Assembly (NCBI RefSeq): GCF_014201675.1
Contig: NZ_JACHEZ010000002.1
Coordinates: forward strand, 62,001 to 126,000
Source of the DNA: Oceanithermus desulfurans
GTDB taxonomy: Bacteria > Deinococcota > Deinococci > Deinococcales > Marinithermaceae
Reading direction: 5' to 3'
Length of the DNA stretch: 64,000 bases
This document shows positions 7,496-14,565 of the stretch, piece after piece; positions within the stretch are counted from its first letter, which is position 1; each line of letters starts with the position of its first letter. The translations under genes and the position numbers were made by a program. Under the pieces are notes generated by a model. It ran no database searches. It worked only from the letters and a program-made list of their open reading frames with translations, and was not told where the DNA came from.

Positions 7496-9199
7496 ATGCG
7501 TGGAAAATGGCGGCTCTTGTGGCTGCTCTCGGCCGTGCTCTTGTTCGCCTGCAACCCCGAAGCCCCGGGTGACGGAGGTGGCGGAGGCGGCAACAACCCC
7601 AACCCTCCGCCCGGCGGCGGCCCTCCCGACAACCCACCCCAGCAGGGATACGTTCTCACGGCCTGGAACGACCTGGGCATGCACTGCATGGACAGCGACT
7701 ACGCGGTTTTTTCGATCCTACCGCCCTACAACAACCTGCACGCCCAGCTCAAACGCAAGAACGGCTCGCTGGTGACGTCGGGGGTCGTGATCACGTACGA
7801 GGCCACCACGGGCACGGACGGTCAGATCAACACCTACAGCGCCGGGAAAACCAACTTCTGGGACCACGCCGCGGCCTTTTTCGGGGTCGCCCTGCCGCCC
7901 GACACCGGCCTCAAGGGGCATCCCACGCCCTCCGGCCGGCCCGCCGAACTCGAGTTCAACGCCGCCTGGGGCTGGTGGGAGGCTGAGGGCATTCCCCTCA
8001 CGCCGTACAACGACGACGGCAGCAAGAACTTCTACCCGCTGGTCAAGGTGGTGGCGCGCGACGCCTCGAGCGGCGAAGTGCTGGTCAGCGCCAACGTGGT
8101 GCTGCCCGTCAGCGACGAGATGGACTGCCGCCTGTGCCACGGCAGCGACGCCCGTCGCGACGACGCCAAACCCAAGGGCGGTTGGGTCCGGGATCCGAAC
8201 CCTGAAAAGGACTACCGTTTGAACATCCTGCGACTGCACGACGAGAAGCACGCGGACGCCGTGAGGGACCGCCAGGATGCGCTCGATAACCTCGGCTACG
8301 CCTACGACCCTGCCGGGCTCGAGGCCACGGCCCGGGGCGGCACCCCGGTGCTCTGCGCCGCCTGCCACCAATCGAATGCGCTGCCGGGCGTGGGCCTGGG
8401 CATCAAGCCCTTCACCAACGCCATCCACAAGAAGCACGCGGACGTGGTCGACCCCCGCAACGGCATGAAGCTCAACGACGCAAACAACCGCGAAACCTGC
8501 TACGCCTGCCACCCGGGGGCGGTGACCGCCTGCCTGCGCGGCGCGATGGGCGACGCCAAGAACCCCGACGGCAGCCAGAAGATGCAGTGCCAGAGCTGCC
8601 ACGGCCCCATGAAAGCGGTGGGCGACGAAGCGCGCGAGGGCTGGCTCGACGAACCCAACTGCCAGGCCTGCCACCACGACGGCCTGCGCGAAACCTCGGC
8701 GATCGATCCCGCCACCGGCCGCCTTCGCCAGGTCAGCGACACCCGCTTCGCCACCAACGGCAACGTGCCCGCCAGCGGGTACAGCCTCTACCGGTTCAGC
8801 AAGGGCCACGGCGGACTTCAGTGCGAGGCCTGCCACGGAGCCACCCACGCCGTTTATCCCGCCCACGAGGCCGACAACCTGCTCAGCCAGAGCATCCAGG
8901 GCCACGCCGGCACGGTGGCGGAATGCGCCTCCTGCCACGCCGAACCGCCCCGCACGGCGGACGAGGGTCCGCACGGCATGCACGCGGTCAGCGACTGGTG
9001 GGTCGACGAACACGGCGACGTCGCCGAGCACGACACCGGCCGCTGTCAGAGCTGCCACGGCCGGGACTACCGGGGATCACCGCTTTCGGCGGTATGGAGC
9101 GCGCGCACCTTCCAGGTCGAGCACGGCACCAAGAGCTTCGACCGCGGCCATCAGGTCGGCTGCTACGACTGCCACGACGGGCCCGGAGGCGACGACTAG
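7496..9199 (+). CDS. Nine-haem c-type cytochrome lipoprotein
   Basis: A 567-residue secreted electron carrier. A lipobox (LLFAC, Cys19) is followed by a Gly/Pro/Asn-rich linker, so the protein is anchored at the cell surface. An N-terminal non-haem domain begins YVLTAWNDLGMHCMDSDYAVFSILPPYNN. The rest has nine CxxCH haem sites: CRLCH, CAACH, CYACH, CQSCH, CQACH, CEACH, CASCH, CQSCH and CYDCH. Extra histidines (GMHAVSDWW, KSFDRGHQVG) could be distal ligands. Start fixed by AAAGGAGG at 7482-7489. It is a single-gene unit. The role is probably electron transfer across the envelope to or from an external or periplasmic partner; I cannot name the substrate. The molybdopterin oxidoreductase nearby is on the other strand. 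Confidence 0.93.
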   Translation: MRGKWRLLWLLSAVLLFACNPEAPGDGGGGGGNNPNPPPGGGPPDNPPQQGYVLTAWNDLGMHCMDSDYAVFSILPPYNNLHAQLKRKNGSLVTSGVVITYEATTGTDGQINTYSAGKTNFWDHAAAFFGVALPPDTGLKGHPTPSGRPAELEFNAAWGWWEAEGIPLTPYNDDGSKNFYPLVKVVARDASSGEVLVSANVVLPVSDEMDCRLCHGSDARRDDAKPKGGWVRDPNPEKDYRLNILRLHDEKHADAVRDRQDALDNLGYAYDPAGLEATARGGTPVLCAACHQSNALPGVGLGIKPFTNAIHKKHADVVDPRNGMKLNDANNRETCYACHPGAVTACLRGAMGDAKNPDGSQKMQCQSCHGPMKAVGDEAREGWLDEPNCQACHHDGLRETSAIDPATGRLRQVSDTRFATNGNVPASGYSLYRFSKGHGGLQCEACHGATHAVYPAHEADNLLSQSIQGHAGTVAECASCHAEPPRTADEGPHGMHAVSDWWVDEHGDVAEHDTGRCQSCHGRDYRGSPLSAVWSARTFQVEHGTKSFDRGHQVGCYDCHDGPGGDD

Positions 9200-9206
9200 G
9201 CCCGGG

Positions 9207-9914
9207 CTACCACTCGAGCCGCTCGAGGTCGGGGCCGAAGAAACCGCCGCTGGGGCCGTCGGGGCCCAACGTGGCCAGCGCCACGATGGGCTCGGCCCCC
9301 TCCTCGGGGCGGCCGGGAGCTTCGGGGCCGCCCATGCGGGTGCGGATCCAGCCGGGGTGCACGGCGTTGACGCGCACGCCGTGGGGCGCGAGCTCGGCGG
9401 CCAGCACCCGGGTGACCATGTTGAGCGCCGCCTTGGAGCTGCGGTAGGCCAGGTAGCCGGGGCCCGCCGAGGCGAGCTGGCCCATGACCGAGGAGACGTT
9501 GACGACGTTGCCGCCCTGCCGCAGGAGCAGCGGCGCGAAGGCCTGGGTGACGCGCAGGGGGCCGAAGGTGTTGACCTCGAAGGTCGCACGGACGGCCGCT
9601 ACGGGAAGCTCGAGCCCCGGCAGGCGGCGGTCCTCGTCCAGGAGCACGCCGGCGTTGTTGACCAGCGCGTCGAGCCGGCCCAGGTGCTCCTCGGCGAGCC
9701 GGCGCGCCTCCTGCACGCTGGCGTCGTCGCTGACGTCCAGCTCGAGCGGCCAGACGTCGAGCCCCTCGGCCGTGAGCTTGGAGGCCGCCTCCTCGGCCGC
9801 GGCGCGGCGCCGCGCCGCCAGCGCCACCCGGTAGCCGCGGCGCGCGAGCTTGCGCACCACCTCGAAGCCGATGCCGCGGTTCGAACCCGTGACCAGCGCG
9901 ACCTTGGTTTCCAT
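9207..9914 (-). CDS. Short-chain dehydrogenase/reductase
   Basis: A 235-residue NAD(P)-dependent oxidoreductase with a Rossmann fold. It has the cofactor loop TGSNRGIG (residues 9-16), the NNAG motif (86-89), the active-site serine in NVSSVMG and the YRSSK pair (Tyr157, Lys161). The arrangement NTFGPLRVTQAF and HPGWIRTRMGG is like plant and mammalian carbonyl reductases of the SDR family, and an Arg after the first strand-loop suggests NADPH. It would reduce a carbonyl compound. The gene is convergent with the cytochrome gene (gap of 7 bases) and lies 15 bases downstream of the CAP-domain gene on the same strand. Confidence 0.9.
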   Translation of the reverse strand: METKVALVTGSNRGIGFEVVRKLARRGYRVALAARRRAAAEEAASKLTAEGLDVWPLELDVSDDASVQEARRLAEEHLGRLDALVNNAGVLLDEDRRLPGLELPVAAVRATFEVNTFGPLRVTQAFAPLLLRQGGNVVNVSSVMGQLASAGPGYLAYRSSKAALNMVTRVLAAELAPHGVRVNAVHPGWIRTRMGGPEAPGRPEEGAEPIVALATLGPDGPSGGFFGPDLERLEW

Positions 9915-9929
9915 AGGGTCAGTCTAGCG

Positions 9930-10445
9930 CTACTGGGGCCGGGCCATGTCGAGCACCCAGTAGTTGCCGCTGCGCCCCAGCCCGGCGTCCTGGTAGTTGC
10001 CGTTCATGAGGCCCTCGCAGTGGCCGGCCGTACTGGCCAGCCAGCCGTTCAGCACCTCCTCGGCGGTGGTGTAGCCCCAGGCGATGTTCTCGCCCCAGGC
10101 GGCGGCCAGGTAGCCCGACTGGGCGATGCGTTCCCCCGGATCCGTACCGGGGCCGAAGTGCACCGCCCCCACCGGTGTGGTGTGGCTGAGCTGGTCGGCG
10201 GCGTCCATGTCCTCCGCGTGCCGCTGGGCGGCCCAGTTGAGCTGGGTGTTCGCCCGCAGCGGGCCCACGGGCGGCATGTCGTTGTCGGCGCCGTCCTTGT
10301 GGCAGGTCACACCGGCGGCGCGCACTTGGTTGATGCGCTCCAGCAGCTCCACCAGCTCGGGCGCCAGCGGCTTGGGCTGGCTGCAGGCGGCCAGGACGAG
10401 CAGCAGGGGCAGGAACGCGAGGGCGCGGCGCATGGCTAGGCGCAT
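9930..10445 (-). CDS. CAP-domain (SCP-like) lipoprotein
   Basis: A 171-residue lipoprotein with lipobox LVLAAC (Cys21). The body is a CAP/SCP-like domain: LVELLERINQVRAAGVTC, then LNWAAQRHAEDMDAADQLSHT (first conserved His and Glu), GENIAWGYTTAEEVLNGWLASTAGHCEGLMNGNYQDAGLG (second His, the GENI motif and the H-x-x-x-M/I pattern). Bacterial CAP proteins of the YkwD kind are extracellular; their biochemical role is not settled. The start ATG 10445 follows a GGTGGAG ribosome-binding site and lies one base after the stop of the upstream oxidoreductase gene, so both are probably cotranscribed. Two extra cysteines (CHK, HCEG) might form a disulphide. Confidence 0.88.
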   Translation of the reverse strand: MRLAMRRALAFLPLLLVLAACSQPKPLAPELVELLERINQVRAAGVTCHKDGADNDMPPVGPLRANTQLNWAAQRHAEDMDAADQLSHTTPVGAVHFGPGTDPGERIAQSGYLAAAWGENIAWGYTTAEEVLNGWLASTAGHCEGLMNGNYQDAGLGRSGNYWVLDMARPQ

Positions 10446-10446
10446 T

Positions 10447-12480
10447 CTACTCCACCGCGCGCAGGCTCACGGCCGTAGCGTGAAACACCGCCTGCCGCCC
10501 CCGGTCGGTAAGCCGCTCCGGCGTCAGGGTGTTGGCGGGCTCGCCGTCGGGCGCGGCGCCTGCGGGCCAGGTGCCCTCCATGACCAGCACCCCGGGCTGC
10601 ACCCGTTCGGTGACGTGCACGCGCCGCCGCACCCGCCCCGCCTCGCTCGCGAGCGTCGCGTAGGCCCCGTCCGCGAGCCCTTCGCGCGCGGCGTCGTGGG
10701 GGTGGATCCAGACCACCGGCTCGCCCCCTTCGGCGGCGCGCAGGCGCTCGAGCGGAGCATAGATCGTGCCCAGAAAGTGGTGGGCCGGCGGGGTCATCAG
10801 CAGGTAGGGGAAGGCCTCCGTGGTCGCGGGGGCGGTCACCTGGGGCGGCGGACCGAAGCGCACCCGGCCGCTGGGGGTGTTCGCTCCCTCGGCGTGGGGG
10901 GCGAAGGGCCGGGGCAGGTTCAGCTTGAGGCTTCCGGCGGCCCGCAGCTTCTTGAAGGTGATGTTCGCCAGGTAGGGGTGGCCGGCCCCGTCCAGCGCCG
11001 CCCGCGCCGCCTCCTCCGCGCTCCAGTAGAGCTCGGGAGCTTCGAGCCCCAGCCGCCGCGCCAGCTCGGCGAAGACCCAGGTGTTGGGCCGCGCCTCGCC
11101 CGCAGGTTCCATGACCGCTTCGTTCCAGTGGAGCCAGTAGGTGCCGTAGCTGGTGTAGAGGTCGGGGTGCTCCAGAAAGGTGGTGGCCGGCAGCAGCCAG
11201 TCGGCGTAGCGGGCGGTCTCGCTGAGGGCGTTTTCCAGCACCACCGTGAACAAATCCTCGCGCGCCAGGCCCGCCCGCACCCGCGCCGAGTCGGGGGTGC
11301 TGACCGCGGGGTTGGCGTTGAAGACGAAGAGCATCCGGATCGGCGGGTCCCAGCGGGTGAGGGCGCTGGCGAACTCGCTTTGGTTGACCGTGCGCACCCC
11401 GGGGTCGGGGCGGAAGTAGCCCGCCGGGCCGCTGGCGCGCCTCAGCCAGTGGCCGCCCTCGAGCCGCTCGCCGGCGAGCCGGAAGCCGCCGCTGGTGCTG
11501 AGCAGCGCCCCGCCCGCCGGGTGCTTCCAGGCGCCGGTGAGCGCCGGCAGCAGGATCACCGCCCGCAGCGCGTCCGCGCCCCCCGGCTGCCGGGTCATCC
11601 CGTAGCCGACGCGGACGAACCCCGGCCGGGCGCGGCCGAAGCGGCGCGCCAGCTCGAGAATGTTCGCGGGCTCGAGGCCCGTCACCTCCGCGGCCCGCTC
11701 CGGCGTCCAGCGCTCAGCCGCGGCGCGGAAGGCCTCCACCCCCTCGGTGTGGGCGTTCACGTAGCCCCAGTCCACCAGCCCTTCCTCGAAGAGCACCCGC
11801 GCCACCGCGTAGGCGAGGGCGGCGTCGCTGCCGGGGCGGAGCTTCAGGTGGCGATCTGCGAAGCGGCTGGTGCGGTTTTCGTAGGGGTCGACGTGCCAGA
11901 TCTCGGCCCCCCGCTTACGGGCCTCCTTCAGGAAGGGCACCAGGTGGGCGTTGGTGGAAAGCGGGTTCGAACCCCAGAGCACGACGAACCCGGCGCCGCC
12001 CACGTTCTCGGGGTCGGTCCCGGTCTTGTGGGGGCCGTAGGCCAGCTCCCAGGCCTCGCCGCCGGCGCTGGCGCAGATCGTCTCGTCGAGCTCGCAGGCG
12101 CCGATGGCGCGGAAGAAGGCCACCGGCCGCCGCCCTTCGTTCAGCCCGGTGGTGCCGGCGTAGTGGTAGCGGGCCACGGCCTCGCCACCGTGCTCGTCCA
12201 GCACCCGTTTCAGCCTTTCGGCGATGGCGTCCAGCGCCTCGTCCCAGCTCGCGCGCTCGAAGCGGCCCGCGCCCTTGGGCCCCACCCGCCGCATCGGGTA
12301 GAGAGGGCGGTCGGGGTGGTGCTGGCGCTCGCCCCAGCGGTTCGTCTTGACGCAGGCGAAGCCGCGGGTGGTGGGGTGGTCGGGGTCTCCGCTCACGCGG
12401 ACGACCCGCCCCTTTTCCACGGTCACCAGCAGGCGGCAGCGGTCGGGGCAGTCGAGCGGGCAGGTGACGCTCTGCGGCAT
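10447..12480 (-). CDS. Molybdopterin-dependent oxidoreductase
   Basis: A 677-residue enzyme of the bis-MGD (DMSO reductase/formate dehydrogenase) superfamily. The N-terminus holds a 4Fe-4S cluster site (Cys7, Cys11, Cys15, Cys43; CPLDCPDRC), followed by the GDPDHPTTRGFACVK segment. ICASAGGEAW around residues 135-144 is where the Mo/W ligand usually lies; Cys136 or Ser138 are candidates. WGSNPLSTNAHLVPFLKEARKRG and MLFVFNANPAVSTPD are the pterin-binding regions. No Tat or Sec signal is visible, so it is probably cytoplasmic, and no iron-sulfur or membrane subunit is adjacent. It may be one of the single-subunit oxidoreductases of this family; the substrate is not predictable. Confidence 0.88.
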   Translation of the reverse strand: MPQSVTCPLDCPDRCRLLVTVEKGRVVRVSGDPDHPTTRGFACVKTNRWGERQHHPDRPLYPMRRVGPKGAGRFERASWDEALDAIAERLKRVLDEHGGEAVARYHYAGTTGLNEGRRPVAFFRAIGACELDETICASAGGEAWELAYGPHKTGTDPENVGGAGFVVLWGSNPLSTNAHLVPFLKEARKRGAEIWHVDPYENRTSRFADRHLKLRPGSDAALAYAVARVLFEEGLVDWGYVNAHTEGVEAFRAAAERWTPERAAEVTGLEPANILELARRFGRARPGFVRVGYGMTRQPGGADALRAVILLPALTGAWKHPAGGALLSTSGGFRLAGERLEGGHWLRRASGPAGYFRPDPGVRTVNQSEFASALTRWDPPIRMLFVFNANPAVSTPDSARVRAGLAREDLFTVVLENALSETARYADWLLPATTFLEHPDLYTSYGTYWLHWNEAVMEPAGEARPNTWVFAELARRLGLEAPELYWSAEEAARAALDGAGHPYLANITFKKLRAAGSLKLNLPRPFAPHAEGANTPSGRVRFGPPPQVTAPATTEAFPYLLMTPPAHHFLGTIYAPLERLRAAEGGEPVVWIHPHDAAREGLADGAYATLASEAGRVRRRVHVTERVQPGVLVMEGTWPAGAAPDGEPANTLTPERLTDRGRQAVFHATAVSLRAVE

Positions 12481-12521
12481 GGGCGCATTCTACCCGCCGG
12501 CCGCCGCCTGCGGCCACGAAG

Positions 12522-12549
12522 GCGCGCGCCCGCGGCCGCGGGCGCGCGC
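12522..12549. terminator. 28-bp G/C-only perfect palindrome between divergent-function genes
   Basis: GCGCGCGCCCGCGG followed directly by its reverse complement, with no loop. It lies 15 bases downstream of the outer-membrane-barrel gene (minus strand) and 42 bases upstream of the molybdopterin oxidoreductase start. It would form a very stable hairpin in RNA and may end the RND operon, but no T-run follows. An alternative is a DNA cruciform or protein site. Confidence 0.5.
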
Positions 12550-12563
12550 GGGGTGGGGTTCGT

Positions 12564-13787
12564 TCAGAAGCTGTACTCGAGCTCGGTGCGCAGCTCGCCG
12601 TTGTTCCGCCACACCCCGAAGCGGGTGGCGTCCGCGCCGTAGAAGAAGGCCGCGCTCAGGCGTCCGGTCACGCCGTCGGCGAAGGCGTACTCGAGCCCCG
12701 GCCGCACGAGGCCCGAGCCGTCGGAGATCGTGTGCAGCCACGCCCCCTGCAGGGTGAGGCGCTCGTCGTACTCGTAGCGGGCCATCAAGCCCAGCGTCTG
12801 GGTCCAGACGTCCGCGGCGGGCGCGTCGGCCTTAGCCCAACGGAGGTCGTAGGCCAGCACCGTGGTGGGGCCGTCGCTCCAGGCGTACTCGAGGGCCAGC
12901 CCCCCCTCGGCGTAGGGGTTCTGGACGTTGGGGTCCGCCCCGTCCGGGTCGGCGGTAAGGGCGTAGGCCGCCTCGCCGCGCAGCACCAGCCCCTCGGCGA
13001 CGCCGGGGATCGAGAAGGCCAGCGCGAAGTCCGCTCCCACGAGGGTGCGGCGGTCGTAGCCCAGCACCAGGCGGAAGGGGCCGGCGGGCTGGGCCGGGTC
13101 CACCGGCTCCACGCCCTGCGGGCTCGGGAAGGGGAAGTAACCGTAGACGACCTGACCGCCCAGGTCGAGCCCCTCGAGCACGTCGAGGCTGGCCGTCGCC
13201 CGCAGGCCGAAGGTGCCGCTGGAAAGCTCCGCCTGCGGCTCCTCCACCCGCACCTGGGTGACGCCGGGCGGCAGCGTCTGGGGCGGCGCCCACGCGCCCG
13301 CGGGCGGCTTGCTGGGGGTGAAGAGCGGGATCCAGACGGCCTCGAGCTGGTAGCGCCCCTCGGCGTCGGGGTAGGCCGTCGCGTGGACCATGCCCACCGG
13401 CAGCTTCGCCTGGTCCAGCGGGCGGCTGAGGTCGCGCGGGTTGAGCACGTCGAGGGGGCTCAGCAGGTCGAGCCGCCCCCAGGCGACGACCTCGCGCCCC
13501 GCGCTCAGGTCCACGCTCGGCAGGAAGAGGGTGGCGTAGGCCTCGCCCAGGGTGAACTCGGGCGTGCGGGTAAGCGCGTCGTAGGCGAAGCGCAGCTCGC
13601 CGGTGAAGGCGGCGTCGTCAAGGTCGTAGCGCACCCCCAGGTCGAACCGGGTGCGGTCGAGCGCGAGGGCCAGGTCCTGGGTACGCAGGCCGAAGCCCGT
13701 CTGGAAGCTTCCGGAGAACTCGGGCTGGGCCAGGGCCAGCGCGGCCGTGAGGGCCAGGAGCAGGGTAAACAAGCGGGTCCGTTTCAT
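12564..13787 (-). CDS. Outer-membrane beta-barrel protein of an RND export operon
   Basis: A 407-residue exported protein: signal peptide MKRTRLFTLLLALTAALALA, then alternating polar/hydrophobic strands and a C-terminal aromatic residue (RTELEYSF), as in outer-membrane barrels. The motif SAGREVVAWGRLDLLSPLDVLNPRDLSRPLDQAKLP resembles the AWG-x-x-x-x-x-N-P-x-D segment of DUF1302/alginate-export-like barrels. It is the last gene of a three-gene set with an RND permease and a LolA-like protein, an arrangement known in other diderm bacteria for moving lipids or hydrophobic compounds across the envelope. Its probable job is the outer-membrane exit or acceptor. The family assignment is by pattern only. 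Confidence 0.72.
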   Translation of the reverse strand: MKRTRLFTLLLALTAALALAQPEFSGSFQTGFGLRTQDLALALDRTRFDLGVRYDLDDAAFTGELRFAYDALTRTPEFTLGEAYATLFLPSVDLSAGREVVAWGRLDLLSPLDVLNPRDLSRPLDQAKLPVGMVHATAYPDAEGRYQLEAVWIPLFTPSKPPAGAWAPPQTLPPGVTQVRVEEPQAELSSGTFGLRATASLDVLEGLDLGGQVVYGYFPFPSPQGVEPVDPAQPAGPFRLVLGYDRRTLVGADFALAFSIPGVAEGLVLRGEAAYALTADPDGADPNVQNPYAEGGLALEYAWSDGPTTVLAYDLRWAKADAPAADVWTQTLGLMARYEYDERLTLQGAWLHTISDGSGLVRPGLEYAFADGVTGRLSAAFFYGADATRFGVWRNNGELRTELEYSF

Positions 13788-13800
13788 CGTGATCCTCCCG

Positions 13801-14565
13801 CTAGCGCTTCTTCATGAAGCGCTCGGTGAAGACGGCGTCGTCGATGGGAACGTCGATCTGGAGGTCCTTCTGCTCGAGCACGGTCTTGTGCCCGGTGGTC
13901 ACGTTCTCCATCTCCAGCAACGTGGGGATCAGGTACTTGCCGTCCGCGAAGGGCTTGACCTCGCGGTTGGTCAGCACCTTGTAGAGCTTGCCCTTCTTGT
14001 AGAACTCGATGCGGCGGGGCACGAAGGTGTCCGCGGGAACCCAGGCGATCTGCTTGGAGTAGCTGCTGTCCACGCCCGGCTTGGGCGTGGATTCGACGAC
14101 GTAGACCTTCACGCCGCCCTCGTTCTCGGTGCGCAGCAGCTCGTGGGTGTAGTCCGCGATGTCCAGGCCGCTCAGGTTGGAGATGTCGTCGTAGCTGAAG
14201 TCGGAACCCATGAACGAGCCCTTCTTCTGGCTGCCGGCGATGCGCCGCACCCGCTTGAGGGCGGGCAGGTAGAGCTTCATCTCCTCCTTGCCGCCCTTCT
14301 TGATCGTCAGGAAGGCGGTGCCCTTCACGTCGGCAGGGGCCAGGAACTTGATCAGCATCTTCTCCTCGTCCCCGGACTTCTTGCTCCAGACCCGGATCTC
14401 GCGGGTGAGCACCTTGCCCTGCTTGCCGATCAGCTGCATGACCATCGTACCCTCCATCGAGGCCGGGCTGGGGTGGGCGTCGACCTTCTGCATCACCTCC
14501 TCGCCGCTGATCGCCAGCGCCAGGGAAACCGAAAGAAGCAAAGCCGTCGTGAGTACCTTACGCAT
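13801..14565 (-). CDS. LolA-like outer-membrane lipoprotein-sorting protein
   Basis: A 254-residue periplasmic protein with signal peptide MRKVLTTALLLSVSLALA. The body (MEGTMVMQLIGKQGKVLTREIRVWSK, EEKMLIKFLAPADVKGTAFLTIKK, LKRVRRIAGSQKKGSFMGSDFSYDDISN) is the LolA-fold domain found next to MMPL/RND permeases (the TP_0789-like group, COG2834). Such proteins have a hydrophobic groove that carries a lipid or acyl chain between membranes. The start ATG lies inside the end of the RND gene (8-base overlap) behind GAGGTGG, so the two are translationally coupled. The downstream barrel gene starts 13 bases after its stop. Probably ferries the RND substrate through the periplasm. Confidence 0.85.
   Translation of the reverse strand: MRKVLTTALLLSVSLALAISGEEVMQKVDAHPSPASMEGTMVMQLIGKQGKVLTREIRVWSKKSGDEEKMLIKFLAPADVKGTAFLTIKKGGKEEMKLYLPALKRVRRIAGSQKKGSFMGSDFSYDDISNLSGLDIADYTHELLRTENEGGVKVYVVESTPKPGVDSSYSKQIAWVPADTFVPRRIEFYKKGKLYKVLTNREVKPFADGKYLIPTLLEMENVTTGHKTVLEQKDLQIDVPIDDAVFTERFMKKR

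Noticed and set aside
7718-9058. A long minus-strand open frame opposite the nine-haem cytochrome
   Set aside because: Composed of Val/Ala/Gly/His-rich repeats with no domain; it is a shadow of the cytochrome gene, whose nine CxxCH sites establish the sense strand.
10447-12480. A selenocysteine-containing formate dehydrogenase
   Set aside because: No in-frame TGA lies in the gene, and the likely Mo-ligand region has Cys136 or Ser138. No formate dehydrogenase partners are nearby.
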